DNA from: Strobilurus pachycystidiatus
Taxonomy: Eukaryota > Basidiomycota > Agaricomycetes > Agaricales > Physalacriaceae
Length of the DNA: 64,000 nucleotides
Assembly (NCBI GenBank): GCA_019915135.1
Contig: JAHLMK010000001.1
Coordinates: 4,278,001 to 4,342,000, forward strand
Reading direction: 5' to 3'
Each line of letters opens with the position of its first letter. Within the stretch, counting starts at the first letter, position 1. The position numbers and the translations under genes are program-made. The notes below the pieces were generated by a model that was not told the origin of the DNA, ran no database searches, and saw nothing but the letters and a program-made list of their open reading frames with translations. This document shows positions 1-12,874 of this stretch, piece after piece.

Positions 1-779
1 GTGATGATTTGTACGAGAAATATGTATCTAGGGTGAAGTGAGAGTGGTACAGTCTGATGTGTGATGGGACGGATGATCATGCATCATGCATCTCTTAATG
101 GTTGAAGTTCGTTGACAGACAGCCTTCCCGTTCAGGCGCTCAGTCCACAAAAAAGGAGTGCAGTTCGTGTTCCACACTATACACAGACATTCTAAGAACA
201 TGGATACGCGCCACATACGCGTAGGTAGGTGAAAATCAGGATTATCAAGAATAGGATGTGAGGCACAAAGGTTTCGAAGAAATGTGTGTCGACAATTGGT
301 CGGGTTCGAACCAACGCGCGGCAGGTGGACTGAACACTATCTGCGTTTACTCAGAGTCACAGCCAGGTTGAGTTCACTCCCTCACCGCCCCTACGGTGCC
401 AGCGTCAGAAAGGCTTGCTGGTGAGTTCTCCATCGAGCTTATGATGTCTTTCTTCTATTCACACTTTGTCCAGATTTCAGATAATCGTGTCTGAACGTTC
501 ACAGTTCCCAGTCAGTAGACCTTGCTGGTGCAGCTGTCTCGGCACTGCTATCCTGTACACACTTCGTCGGTCGAGCTTCGTTGAGGTGTCAGTCATACTA
601 TCCTCCCTGAGACCTTGTGTTCCCATCTCACTCATGACACCCGCCTGACACACCTTGTTAAGGTGTCAGAGCATCATCCCTCGAGGGTGCTAGCTGTTCG
701 TCAGACAGTAGATTGTCGGTGAGTTTCTGCCTGCCTAACTACCATATTCACACCTCGTAAAGCTACCAGACCATCCGTA
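1..779. other. Intergenic, upstream of HET gene
   Basis: No supported gene. Short ORFs on both strands have no recognisable features. The stretch at about 500-700 has short degenerate repeats around AGGTGTCAG and probably forms the promoter and leader of the HET gene at 780. Confidence 0.4.
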
Positions 780-2819
780 ATGCGACTTCTTAGCACCAAA
801 GAGCCGATCCAACTCGTTGAGTTTCCCAATGAGCAGGATCTACGACCATATGCCATCCTCTCCCACACGTGGGAAAGAGATGAAGTGCTCTTCCAGCACA
901 TGCAGGATTTAAGCGACGCCAAGGATCTGAAAGGATACGACAAGATCCAGCAAGCGTGCAAACTGGCGCTCTCCGACAAGCTCGAGTACATCTGGATCGA
1001 CACCTGCTGCATTGACAAGTCCAGTAGCTCCGAGCTCTCAGAGGCCATTAACTCGATGTATCAGTACTACCGCGGAGCGAAAGTATGCTATGCCTACTTG
1101 GCTGACGTGCGAACACACCTTCAGTTTTCTGAACGAGATTTCCGTCGATGCAAGTGGTTTACACGAGGATGGACGTTGCAGGAGTTGTTGGCACCATCGA
1201 ATGTCATCTTCCTGGGAATGGATTGGAGGGAGATTGGAACCAAAAAGAGCCTGCAAAGCGTCATCACTAGTGTGACAGGTATCCCGGCACCCGTTCTGTT
1301 GCAGACGTCCACTGACGAGGTCAGCGTCGCGAAGCGAATGCATTGGGCTTCCAGGAGGAAGACAACCCGTGTGGAAGACCGGGCGTACTCGCTGATGGGC
1401 ATTTTTGGCGTCTTCATGCCGACCATCTACGGCGAAGGGCTGCATGCCTTCACCAGGCTGCAAGAAGAAATTTTGAAGGTTTCCAACGATCAGACAATCT
1501 TTGCTTGGAGGGCCTCCGGGTCGCTCCCTGACTCACTCGGCGGATTACTCGCATCCAGTCCCGACGATTTCCGGGGCAGTGGCGAGTACGAGCAATTTGA
1601 TTATGACGGAGACCGTCAACCGTACTCCATGACGAATCTGGGTCTACATATCCACCTCCCACTCGTTACCCATCCCCCGCTTTCCAACAACTTTGCTGCT
1701 CTTTTGAATTGTCGTCGGGAAGGCGATCCCCACTCACCACGGCTGGCCGTTTACGTGAAAAGATTAGAAGGAACTCAGAACACATTCATGAGGACGCGAC
1801 GCCATCTGTTGGGCCCAGAAGAGGGGTGGCCCTCATCTTCGGCGTTGCGGAGGCCCCAGGAGCTGTATGTCATGGAGAGGGACGCGGCGGGGTCAATATT
1901 GCTACCTCGAGTCAATCATTTTATAGCGTGCCGTGTACCTGGGCCTGAACATGGGCTCGCTCTTGAAAGGACATACCCCGAGGCCTCATCCTTTTCTTTC
2001 CAGCACTCGGGCGACATCGTCTATCTCTCTAATATTCGTCGCGTCCACCCCCAGGCTAGCGCTCTCCTCTTCAAACACGAGCAGAGCAAGAAGACGTTTG
2101 CCGTCGTGGCTACATCCACCCAAGACAGTGACAGTCTTTGGTTGGATGTGGTGCTCAATTATGAGGGAAACCCCCTTGCGAACCTTGCACTTTCTTACTC
2201 TGACATGGATGACCAACTTGCTGCCACGAAGAGTCGTCGGGATCGAACGTCAAAGTTTTTGACAGATAACACAATCGTCGCGGTGGAGGCTCGGTGGCAG
2301 GGCAATGATTATGTCGTCAATGTCCGCCTCGTTGATGCGAATGGAGGGGGTGTGGATGCGGCCATCCTTCCTGGCTTGGTTGCCCAACAGACGTTTGTCG
2401 CGTCATTCAAGAAGGCAATTGATGCTGGATTCGTCCTATGGGACTCATACCCCAATGATTTCTGCAAGCAGTCATCCGATGGCACCAGCGCTCGTCTGAC
2501 CATGGACAATGGTCTTCTCACATCGGGCGTTCTTTGTTTTCACTGCCCGCACAGTTGGCTGAGATTTGATGTTGTTCTGGAAGCCGTTTGGTCCGAGGAA
2601 CAACAACGGGTCGAGATGTGGTCATATATCGGATTTTTTCACAGAAGGTCCGCGAAGGAGCTCTTTGACTTCTATAGTCGGACAGAAAGTCGGCCAATGT
2701 CTGTGAATTCTATCTCCATGCTCTGGACTGGCCACGTTATCTCTGTTACCTCGCGTCCTTGTGCAAATGAAAATCATCGCTGGCACTGCGAGATCTCCGT
2801 CGAAGAAGAGACACTATAG
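780..2819 (+). CDS. HET-domain (heterokaryon incompatibility-like) protein
   Basis: Single-exon ORF of 679 residues. The N-terminal third is a typical basidiomycete HET domain: AILSHTWE at residues 26-33, YIWIDTCCID at 70-79, a RGWTLQELLAP block at 129-139, and the AYSLMGIF and YGEG blocks near 202-220. In filamentous fungi, HET domains trigger vegetative incompatibility or cell death after non-self recognition; basidiomycetes have many paralogues, mostly of unknown partner. After the HET domain come about 440 residues without a NACHT, WD40 or ankyrin region that I can recognise, so the sensor partner cannot be named. The start is the first ATG in the frame and gives the usual very short lead into the domain. 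The gene is uninterrupted and looks functional. Convergent with SEC26. Confidence 0.9.
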   Translation: MRLLSTKEPIQLVEFPNEQDLRPYAILSHTWERDEVLFQHMQDLSDAKDLKGYDKIQQACKLALSDKLEYIWIDTCCIDKSSSSELSEAINSMYQYYRGAKVCYAYLADVRTHLQFSERDFRRCKWFTRGWTLQELLAPSNVIFLGMDWREIGTKKSLQSVITSVTGIPAPVLLQTSTDEVSVAKRMHWASRRKTTRVEDRAYSLMGIFGVFMPTIYGEGLHAFTRLQEEILKVSNDQTIFAWRASGSLPDSLGGLLASSPDDFRGSGEYEQFDYDGDRQPYSMTNLGLHIHLPLVTHPPLSNNFAALLNCRREGDPHSPRLAVYVKRLEGTQNTFMRTRRHLLGPEEGWPSSSALRRPQELYVMERDAAGSILLPRVNHFIACRVPGPEHGLALERTYPEASSFSFQHSGDIVYLSNIRRVHPQASALLFKHEQSKKTFAVVATSTQDSDSLWLDVVLNYEGNPLANLALSYSDMDDQLAATKSRRDRTSKFLTDNTIVAVEARWQGNDYVVNVRLVDANGGGVDAAILPGLVAQQTFVASFKKAIDAGFVLWDSYPNDFCKQSSDGTSARLTMDNGLLTSGVLCFHCPHSWLRFDVVLEAVWSEEQQRVEMWSYIGFFHRRSAKELFDFYSRTESRPMSVNSISMLWTGHVISVTSRPCANENHRWHCEISVEEETL

Positions 2820-3243
2820 CATCTCCTACGAGCCTGTCAAACGCCATGTAAAAGTATATCAATTCTCTCTTTGTACTTGTACTTGTACTAGTAGTACCGA
2901 ACTACATAGCAACAATCTTATTCAATAAAAAATGTGACGCAGACGAACTTGACATTGGTGCGCTGCCAGTACTGTATAGATAAGACCTAATATGTGATCT
3001 GGAAAGAACGGCGATGAATTACTTCCATGAGAGCCGCCTAACCTGCTGGACGAAGCGTGAAGCTACCAGAAAGTTTTGATACCGAGTGGGTTCATTATTC
3101 CGACAGCGAGATGCAGACACTCACACCCTCGTCGGCTCACCAGATACGAAGAGATCCGGGACATGCGAAATACCAATCATGCAAATTCCGAGGTGGAGGA
3201 AATAAATATCTACTAGACAATCCATATTTTAACCAGTGAGCAC
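2820..3243. other. Intergenic between convergent HET and SEC26
   Basis: No gene seen. It holds the 3' ends of two convergent genes; an AATAAAA-type signal at about 2923 fits polyadenylation of the HET transcript. Confidence 0.4.
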
Positions 3244-6200
3244 CTATTGCTTACCCATCGAGATGCGGTCTCCCAGTGATAATGCGATTCCTTGCGTCTT
3301 GCTACGAATTCTGACGTGGCCCGTAACTCCGGTGGGGGTCGTCTCGATACTCAAGTTGGCAAGGGCGTCCTCGCCTACAATTCAAAAAGGAAGATGTCGG
3401 ACAGAGGTAAGGCAAGAAAAGAATCAAAACGCACCGAAAAGACTCCTGGCATACATGTTCGCTGACAAGAAGTTGCAGTCCCCGGATAAGGCGCCGTCTG
3501 GGGTCAAACACGACATGTTCGTCGCTTTCATGACATATTTCAGGTATTCCCGAGGATCACTACACGTAGAACTCAGTGCTGAAGATGAAGGAAGAAGATG
3601 ATTGAGTGCGTACGCGATGGTGCTGTTGACGTTGACACGGTTCTCCCACTCGAACTCGGTCCACATGCTTCGGAACTAGAAATTGCTCAAAAAGTACACC
3701 ACGATGAAAACATGATAAGCATACCTGCATCTCCTTACAATATGCAGGCTTAATGTAGTCCATGATGTCGACGTGTATGTCGTTCAAAATGACACAGGAC
3801 TCCGCGAGATTGGGTCCTTCCCATAGGATACTTCCAAAGATGACACCGGTCTCTGTTGAAGACACCTGCAACGCTATGTGAGCATCAGGATCGACTCATG
3901 ACATGAATGCTGACCTTGATAGTCGCTTTGATACTCTGGAACCCATGGGGCGCGATAGTATGTACGGATGGCCGCTCGACAATTTTGAGGTCACCCAGGG
4001 TAGCAAAGTCCAAACACAGGTTCTGGAGGGTGTTCGCCGTTTGGTTGACCAGGAGAACATCTGTGAGAGATGATGAGCAAGAAGACAGCCTGCGAGGATG
4101 GAGTACAAACCCAACAAGATATCGAAACCGTGCATTTTGACATATGCTTCCGCGTATATTGGGTCCGAGAAACCTGATGATACTCGGTCAGCTGGACGTG
4201 ATAGAAACAAGGATGCTTACCAGTCAACTGCGAAATTCGGCTGAGGTTCGAAATGAAGTCTTCATGGGCCTCGCCAGATCCAGTGGCCCGTCCAACGTCG
4301 TCGTCATCGTCCACAGCCTCGTCAGCAGTCTTCTTCGAGAACTGCCTGAAAGAGAGTAGATCGTCAACTTGGACAATGTTGCTCTTGGTTGACTCCGCGT
4401 CCTTCTTCTCCGAAGCGCGTTTCTGGATGACAGGCCGTGAGCACGAGACATCATGATGAAGAACGAGACGGTACGGTACCTCTTGAGCTGTAAGCATCTT
4501 GGAGAACGCGACTTTGGTATCATTGAGGAAGACTTCGTGGACAGCGGGTTGAGACTTGAGCTCGCTGAGGGACTGTATGCAGTTCATGATGCGCTCGTAC
4601 GAATCCTCGTCTATTTGAACTGTCACAAACTTGCTCTGGCCTACGCGGATCATGGAGGTCATGATCAACATTGCCTAGGGAAATGGATGAGTTTACAGAA
4701 TTGAATCTCGAAAAGGTGGACGGACTTCAGCGCGGAACGCGTTCGCAGAAGTCTCATCATCGGTAATATCACCGAAACGAAGAGCCAGCTTGCTAAGTGC
4801 AGCAGCGAGGACAGAGCCCGTAAAGAAATCACCCGCCAATAGCAAGGCTAAAGCCGTCATTAATCGTCGACAGTTGGGATGGAAAAACAGGACTTACATC
4901 GAAGAGGTGGTTTAGACGCTGCCTTGACCGCCTCAAGCTTCGAGCTTGACGCTGCAGTGAGAGCCGTTTCGGTAGCGTACGTTCCATCTGCAAGGACCTT
5001 TGGACGAGTAGATGTTCCATCTGCTTTCACTTCCACTTCCTCATCTGCCCCACCGGCTTCATCCAACAATCTCTGCTCCGACGCCAAGATGGGGATTTCG
5101 CCAATAACTTTTCGGATCTCCTGCATCGTCATCTTCATGTCCTCGACATTTTCTACATATTCTCCAAGAATCCAAAGAATTCCGCGATAGACTTTGCCTG
5201 ACTTGATCTCGGTCAAAGTTTGTATGAGCTTCTCGCAGACGGCCGCTCGCAGGCTCGGGAACTTCTCAACCACCTCGCGCACAAACGCTACAACATCCAG
5301 CGCTGAGGGATTGTTGGTATCGCCGAGGAAGTCCATGAGCGCGTGAACGACGCTAGCAGCAACCTCGGAGAACTTGATGGCGGTAACATGGATGGATTGG
5401 ATGAGAAGCTGGCGGTATTCCGGCGCCTGCAGAGCTTATCAGATCTAATTCGAGAAAACGGACAGAAAACACACCTTCTCGAAATCAGACTCCTGGGTCT
5501 TCTGAAGTTGCTTCTTCATGAAGAGAACGACATCTTCCACATTGCGGCTCGAGGTCATGCTCAATACGACGGCAATAGCTTTGCGGCGTACTTCCATGTC
5601 AGCACTGACAGAGATGTTAGAGCGCGCCGAAGAGAAAGTAGGCTCTCCGTTTACCTAGACAGAATTTGCAGAACGTCCATGATGAGACTATCGAGGACGT
5701 GTCCGTGACGCGACCTAAGGCTGTCGAGACGGTCCAATACGATAAGCTTCACGTTATTGTCGGATTCCTTGATGATGAGGTTGATGAAGCAAGCCGCAGC
5801 AGCCTTGACAGCGGCTGGGTTTTGTGTGAGAGTGGTGAGCGTCGTGGCGGCTTCGTATTTGACGGCATGAGAGGATACGTTGAGGAGTTCGAATATGCAG
5901 CGGACGTAGCGCGCCTGCGGGATCATTAGGGGAGAGTACAGCGGCCCAGTAAAAACACGTACGCGATTCGATGCATCGTTCTTGCAGTCCATGCGTATCG
6001 TCTCAATCAGGCTCATTTGTAGCGCCTCGTCCAGCGATGCGATTGTGTCGTAGATGCTGACGATGTAGTCGACGGCCTTCGGGATAGAACAATGAGCCAG
6101 GAACACAAATGCGTTGCGTTTGCAGGTGGGGTCCGTCTCGGCAGCAAGGAAGGTGGTCATGAGCTCGGCGGCATCGGGGATGAGGTTCTCATGCTCGCGG

Positions 6201-6845
6201 TATATCGCGTAGATGGCGAATACGGCATTTTTGCGAACGTAGGAATGGCGGTGCTCGAGGCAGGAACGGCACGTCGGTATGAGCGGCTCGAGGAGTTCGG
6301 AATCCTTGGCGATTTTGGTGAGGAATCGGAGTGTCGCGCCGCGGATGTATTCGTTGGGATGTTGCTAGACATTTCGGGCGCATTACTTTGATTAATCGAG
6401 TGTACATTAAGAAGAGGAGCGTACCAGGTCATTTCGGATAGCATTGCTGCAGAATGTCAGCCTGAGAAGGTCAGGAGTATATGACCACGTACACAACCAG
6501 AATCATCTCCTGCTTCAGCTTGCCCTGCTCGTCGTACTTTGGGCAGACTTCCCAGTAGAAGTGCAGCAGCTTCTTTAGCTGCTTATTGCGCGAGGGCATC
6601 ACGAATTGGATGATGGGCATCATCAACGTCGGCTTAGAAGACGGTCAATCCACGGTGACTACTCAAGCGGGAGGGCGGCGCACCTGTGGGTTTCCGTTCA
6701 TTGTCGAAATGACGATGCGGCGCAACGTGTCGATTTTGACATCGTCCGAGCCCTTTTCCAGCGACTGGCGCAACTCCGCCGCCGACGGATAGTCGGACGT
6801 CGACTCGAAGACGACGGTGTAGCAGGACGGGTCGGAGGAGGACAT
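3244..6845 (-). CDS. SEC26: Coatomer subunit beta (COPI)
   Basis: Multi-exon gene for the beta subunit of the COPI coat, which acts in Golgi-to-ER and intra-Golgi vesicle traffic. Translation starts at 6845 with [14 protein letters not shown], the standard N-terminus, followed by the adaptin-like alpha-solenoid in several exons ([18 protein letters not shown] near the N-terminal intron boundary; [12 protein letters not shown] next). A charged linker follows near 5000-5100. The C-terminal appendage region contains [19 protein letters not shown] and the beta-coat segment near 3480-3660. The last exon joins across a GTGCGT...TTGTAG intron and ends at a TAG at 3244-3246. Every exon matches the family in order and no frame break was found. 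The promoter lies in 6846-7247, shared with no divergent gene since BBC1 runs in the same direction. Confidence 0.93.
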
Positions 6846-7247
6846 GGTCGGCGCGGCAAGGTGTGGTCTCCGCAAAGGGCCAAAACCTGGAAGCGACGCG
6901 AATCGTGCGAACTTCCTGCCTTATCCGGTTGCACAGCTCTCCAAGCTTGAATTCAAATGATTGCACACAGGATGTCGTCTGGATGTCGTGCAGAAGAGTC
7001 CAATGAATAGTCTATGAAGTTGAACTTGTTTGAAATTTCGACAGCTTTGTCCGCTGGCCAACCAATCTACTCGATCCTTGTATCTTACATTGATTGTGAT
7101 CATGACGAATGTTGTTGTAATGAGGATACACATCCCACTTTATCTTCCTAAAGTCCATTCCTATGTCTATGCAAGTACACTTCCATTCCATTATGCCTCC
7201 AACACCCGGAATATCTGCCAAACTTCAGTCAGTACATGCATCGATAC
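6846..7247. other. Intergenic: SEC26 promoter and BBC1 3' end
   Basis: About 400 bp between two genes on the minus strand. It should hold the BBC1 terminator and the SEC26 promoter. No separate gene or repeat seen. Confidence 0.4.
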
Positions 7248-10200
7248 TCATCGGAGAACGACTCGAACCTTGACAACACCACTCTTCAGATCTTCGAGAC
7301 GATAGCTCACAGCTTCAACAGTCTGCACATCTCTCGTCAGCATCAAGCCCTCTCAAGACGAGAACAAAAAAACCAACCTGTTGCCCAACATGCTGATTAG
7401 CCTGGAAGACCCGAATCTTGAACTTCTTCGGCTCAAACTCGCTCACCACCCCAACAAGCGCCTCGCCCTCCCCTACATGCTGACTGTACGTCTGGATCCC
7501 CTTATGCCCCTTCAACTTGGCCTCCGAAATCCACACAACATCGCCAGGCATAATATCCCCAGCCCTCTTCTGCACACTAGGGCCGCTCTGGACGTACATC
7601 GTGTACCCATAAGAGGGCGGCGCAGGCCGAGCAGCGCTCGGAACCTCAGCGAGGACAGCTTCGACGAACCCATGATACGTCCCGTCCCCAATCAACGACT
7701 TCTTAGATTTTTCGAACAACGCTGTGGCGGCCTCGCACACCTGCACCCCAATGCGTCCCCAGACCGAAACGAGGTCTTCCGCAGATAGTGGCGTCTCGTC
7801 GGGGTTCTTCGCTGGGCTGGTCTTGGCCTTGGCTGGTGGTGGAGGCGGAGCACCGTCGACTTCAGACCAGGACATCGTCAAATCGGGCCCGGCGCCAAAG
7901 TCCATCGCTGCTGAAGGAATAGCAGGCAGCTCCCATTGCGAGTCAGCCATGTCTGCGGAAGGTCTCGGGGGAGGTTTCGTGATAGGCCTGGCCGGTGGTG
8001 GAGGGGGCGTGAAGTCTTCCGGTTCCTCGACCATCACGAAGTCAGATTGCTGTTGCGGTGGTGGAGGATAGCTGAATGCACTCTCTCCGGTCGACGTCCG
8101 CTTCGACATGGTGCTGCTGCGCTTCGGAGGTGCACTGGTAGGAACAGGCGGACGACCACCCGGAAGTTTGGGAGGCCCTTGAGTACTGTCGGTTGAGGCT
8201 TGAGGCTGAACAGAAGATCGCCTTCCAGCGCGTGTGGGAACCGGCGGAGGCGCCTCCTCTAAGGGCTCCTGCTCTTCGTATGCATCCTCATGATGCACTT
8301 CCTCAATTTCACTCTCCTCAGCCTCAACCTTGACCCCATCTTGACTCTCGTGTTCTGAATCGGTCTCTTGTGGTACAGGAAGAGGAAGAGCACGACTCGG
8401 TGGGGCTCTTGCAAGCGGCGGCGGAGCATTCGTCTCTTCATCGTCTGCTTTCGAGGCACCACGGACACGAGGAGGAACCGCTCGGTTCTGTGGCGGCGGC
8501 GGCGGCGTCGATGCAGACTCCTCCTGCTGTCGAGGTGGCGGTGACGGACGGAACATCGGGACACCCGGCATCATCCCAATTCTCTGTCCACCCATGGACG
8601 CCATCTTTGACGCAATCCTCTCCCTTCGCTGTCGCTCCTCTTCCTCTTCACTCAACTGCGGTGTCTCCTCCTTCTCCTCGGCATCAGCCTGCGACTCTTC
8701 CGTAGAGTTTTCGTCCTGTTCGTCGTCTTCGCCTGCTGGCTCCACTGACTCCAGAGTCTGCTTCCGCGGAGGTGGAGGTGGCCGTCCCATGGGAACGGGC
8801 GGGGCTCCGAATTTGATTCCACCCAGCTTCGCCATGCGCTCGGCAATGGTGCGGCGACGCTCTTGCTCGGCATCGACAGCAGGCTCGGGCTCTAGAATAG
8901 GCGCTTGTACAGGCGGAGGCGACAAAGTTTGTGCAGTCACAGCGGGAGCAGCGGCAACTTCACGAACACTCGCGAATGAGGCACGGCGGCTGGGGCTGTG
9001 GAATGCAGGATCAATGGGATCTGAGCAGACGTCAGGAATGATTGAGAATACGCCACATGTGGATGGGTAACTCACCGCCCTCGTCCTCATCCAGAATCTC
9101 GTGCTCTGAGCCTTCAACAGACAGAATCGGGGTGACCACAGGTGAAATTGATGATGGCTCATCCTGGGGATATGGCGCAACACCAATGGCAGTATTATCC
9201 TCGAGTGTTTGTTTCCGAGGGGGAGGCAAGGGCAATGGTTCGTCGGAGAAAGGTACCGGGATGCTACGCCTAGGTGGCGGTGGCGGTGGCGGCAATTCTT
9301 CTTCGGCCTCTTCATAGTCATCTTCCTCCTCCGCTTCCGCGGCATCACACTCCTCATCCACCGGCGTCGGGGGTGGCGGAACAATGGGTGTAGGATGTAC
9401 TGACGAACGTTTGGTGCCCGGTTCAGATTGTTCCCGTTTGGGCTCCGTAATCAATGGTACAGTATCCGCGGAGAAACGTCTCGGTGGCGGGACTTGTAAC
9501 GGCGATGGTGAAGGTAGCTGCTCGTCATTGTCGGTAAGATGATGAGGAACAGCAGACTGTACAGGACTCTCTGTGACGTCTTCTGGCTCTTGAGTGATGA
9601 TGGGCGAAAGAGGACTAGCAGCGCTGGATTTTGCTGGTCCTTCAACTTTCTGGATAGAGAGCCGTCTGGGCGGTGGCGGAGGTGTAGGCTCATCCTCGTC
9701 AGACTCCGGTGGAGGTACGGGCGCACGCGTAGGACGAGAACTAGTCGGAAGAGGTGGAGCATCTTCCACAGGCTGAGGCGCAGGCTCCTCCGAGTCAGGT
9801 ACATCGTCACCGCGCTCTTCTGAAGCTTCTTCGACTATAGAATCCGACTCGACTTGCTCCGGATGGGAGAACGACTCGGGTTCCTCCGTGATGGTACTTG
9901 GATGGACGTCTATAACACGATAGGTAATCAATATTGGTTGTACACGATACACGAAAGACAGCGAAGAACGACTAATATTCACCATCTTGGGATTCTGCAT
10001 GCTCTGGAATGCTCTTTGACGAGTTCCTACGAGGAGGAAGCGGAAGCGGACGTGACTCTTCGAGTGGTGAATCAATGGAGGCTTTTCTCTTCTCCACGGA
10101 ATGCACCGAAGATATGCTTGAACGCTTCTGGACAGTCGGAGAAGCGGGTGCAGTTGGTTCGGAGACGCCAGAGGATGTGCTCGTTTGTCGTTGTGTCGAT

Positions 10201-11910
10201 GGCGCGGTTGAGGATACGCTCGAGCGCTTGAGAGGAGGAGACACTTCGGGTGCCTCTGAAGAAACAGATGACTGACGTCGAGGGGGAGGAGCAAACGGGT
10301 TGACACCACCCATCTTCGCCATACGGTCTGCGATGCGTTTCTTTCTTGCCTGCTCATCATCATCCTCTTCCACCACGGAAGGTTTGTCTTCCTTAGCTTC
10401 GGCTGCAGGTTCGGACACCTCATGGGGTGGGGTGGCCGCTTCACTGGCTGGCGCTGTAACGGCGGCAGGTGGATCATCTTCGACATCATTTGCCGTGGAA
10501 TGGGTGGTTTCTGGAATTTCTTCCTGGGTCTCAACTTCCGCCTCTTGTGGGGAGGCAGAACCCTTCGGGGTAGGCGCTTCAAAGTGCTCTTTGGGAGATG
10601 GTGGACTGTCGTCGCGAATGGGTGAAGGCGGTGTCGACGATTCCTCTCTATTATATGGAACCTCGGTCAAATCGGCCTCCGTCGCTTCTTCAGGAGATGT
10701 TGGAAGAGCAATCGCAGCGATAGGCGCCAGAGACTCGGAGTCGGATGTGACGATATCCATGCTCATTCGCTTATCATCTTCAACAACGGGAGCTTGAGCC
10801 TCCTCAATTTGCGGTGCTACGTCGTCAGTCACACCGGGATCTGCGTCCAGTTTGTTATCGGCAGGCGTTATCTCATCGCTGACAGGAGTACGCTCTTCCT
10901 CCGGTGGAGGTGCAGGCGATTTGGCTGGCTTGCGTCTAGGAGGAGCAGCCCTGCGAGGCGCCGCTGGAACAGGCATCGCGTTGGGAGTACGGGCAGGAAT
11001 CGAAGGAGATGAGGTATCGGTAGCAAGAGAATCGGTGCTCTTGTTGGCTGCAAACGTCGCATCCGGAGGAAAGTAATCTGCAGAGAAATGAGATCACACT
11101 GTAAGTGAATGTCTTCTGGACTCACCCGGCTTAGTCTCGGGCTCAGTGCTCTTGACAGAATCTGGGGGTGACTTGACGGCGGATTCTATGTATTATGTTA
11201 CTTAGAGATATCACTGACCAAACTAGGACTAACGTACCGTCCTCCTCCTTGGGAACTGGAGTCGCTTTGGGCGTTGGCCGCTTGCCGAACACAGGTGGGC
11301 CCATGCCAACGCGTGCGCCTCCAAGGCGGGCCATACGGGCCGCCAACGCCGCGCGTCGCTGCCTCTCCTCCTCCGCCGGATCGACGTCGGCCTGCTCTTG
11401 ATCTCCTTCAGGTGAAGCCTCGGAAGGTACCTGCTCATCGCCAGGAGATGCTGTATCGGCGATAGTGGGCGTGATGATGGGAATCTCCGGAGACTTCTTC
11501 GGTCCGGTTGCGTCGTCATCGTCTGACGGCGGGGACGCGACAGGAGGGGGAGGTTTCCACTTGGGCCGCTCGACCACCGGCTTGGAAGCCACGGGCGGCG
11601 GGGAAGGCGCGCCAAATGCACCTCGGCCTTGCAGAGCAGCCATACGCTCCTTGAGACTGCCAGCCTTGCCGATGCTTTCCTTCGCATCTGAAGCGGACAT
11701 GCCTCCAAGTCTCTTTTCCTTCTCTGCACCATCTGCGGGGGCCGACGCTGTCGGCTCTGACGGGGACGGCGGGCGGGGCTTCCAGGCCAAATGCCCTGGC
11801 TTTGGGCGCGGTGCTGGTGCTGGCCCAGGCGTGCTAGCAGCATTGGGCTTCTCGAAGGCTGCGATCCGGTCGCGCAGAGAGCCGACCTTCTTGGGCGGTG
11901 GATCAGACAT
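7248..11910 (-). CDS. BBC1: BBC1/AIM3-like actin-patch protein
   Basis: Large proline-rich protein starting at 11910 (MSDPPPKKVGSLRDRIAAFE). It has repeated copies of a short motif of the type RIADRMAKMGGVNPFAPPPR (for example near 10300, 8600, 8830 and 11330), separated by long acidic and proline-rich disordered segments with many PxxP-type SH3 ligands. The C-terminal 170 or so residues form a folded domain (GDIMPGDVVWISEAKLKGHK and onward) that matches the conserved C-terminal BBC1/AIM3 domain. The last exon joins over a GTTGGT...TGCAG intron and ends at TGA 7248-7250. In yeast, Bbc1 sits at cortical actin patches and restrains Las17/WASP-driven nucleation during endocytosis. I do not see the N-terminal SH3 domain of yeast Bbc1, so the protein may act mainly through its SH3 ligands. 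Confidence 0.8.
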
Positions 11911-12109
11911 CGTGACAGACGTAGATGCGTGGATCGTGCAGAGGTCGCCGCTGTCGTGTCGTGATGTCGGGAGGCAAGCAGGAGGCTGGTTTCTCACGGG
12001 TAAGCGGCGTCAGGCGGCGTCCCACGCACACGAATCTAATCTAATCGCGCCAGGGTCACCCACGTTGTTTGCCAACACGCTCGCCTTGACTTCTACCACC
12101 ACCATCAAC
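11911..12109. promoter_or_regulatory. Divergent promoter BBC1 / AGTRAP-like gene
   Basis: The start codons of two divergent genes are separated by only 199 bp, so this interval must hold both promoters and leaders. No TATA box is obvious. Confidence 0.5.
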
Positions 12110-12846
12110 ATGGATTTCGTCCAAGGCCTCGACACGTCCAAGCTCGTCCTCGCGGGAACGGTAGCTAAATTGCCCTTTGCTCTTTGCATCGTCTAAGGCG
12201 GCCTCAGACGCTGTCCTTCCTTATTGCACCCTTTACTGCGCCCACGTATAATCTGCCCATCTTCCTCTTCGGCTCCTACGCCCAGGAGAACACTGAGGCT
12301 GTTCAATCCCTCCAGACGGTATGTTTGTCATCTTACTATGTACCGTCGACGACTGAGACGTCTCTAGTTCACCGGTCTTGTTGGGGGCTCGATCCTTTGG
12401 GACATCATCTGGATGAGCCGCAATGAGCAACACGGGTTCATCAAGCTGCTCACCATAATCCTTTTCTTTGTCAAGGTGAGTACTCGCTCCACGCCCCCGT
12501 CTCACGCGTACCGAGCACATCGATACTTAGATACCAACCTTCTTGGCGTTTGGCGTAGCTATGCGTCAGCGAGGTGCGCAGTTCGGTGGACTGGGCATCC
12601 GCGGCGGCGACCTTAGCGGGCCTACCGGTGCGGCAGAATTACAAGGCTGTCACAACATACTCTCACACTTCTCTAGTCTGGTCCATGCCCGGCGGCTTTA
12701 CATCGACCGGAAGGGATGGATATCAGGCAATGGACGAGGAACAGGCCGTCGCTCCTCCTCCTCCTCCACGCGCCCCCGCGCACGTCCAGCCTACCCAGCC
12801 CCCTCCAAAGTCACCTCCTCCCGCTGGACCATATCAAACTGCCTGA
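12110..12846 (+). CDS. AGTRAP-like multi-pass membrane protein
   Basis: Five exons join in frame. Exon 1 starts MDFVQGLDTSKLVLAG. Intron 1 runs from 12161 to a CCTCAG acceptor near 12210, and the last intron starts GTGCGG and ends TCTCTAG. The product of about 170 residues has three or four hydrophobic segments, an internal SILWDIIWMS block, then a C-terminal GRDGYQAMD motif and a proline-rich tail. This order (SYA motif, three membrane spans, cytosolic tail with a YQ.. motif) matches the AGTRAP/ATRAP family, whose animal member binds the angiotensin II receptor tail; the fungal role is unknown. The stop lies 28 bp from the REV3 stop, tail to tail. A competing reading without the last intron loses the conserved tail. 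Confidence 0.65.
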
Positions 12847-12874
12847 AATTTCCTAGTCACTGGCTAATAATAAC

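Noticed and set aside
290..375. tRNA-like B-box (GGTTCGAACC) with a possible T-arm on the minus strand
   Set aside because: The T-arm can be drawn, but no 5' acceptor strand pairs with the sequence after it and no anticodon arm is evident.
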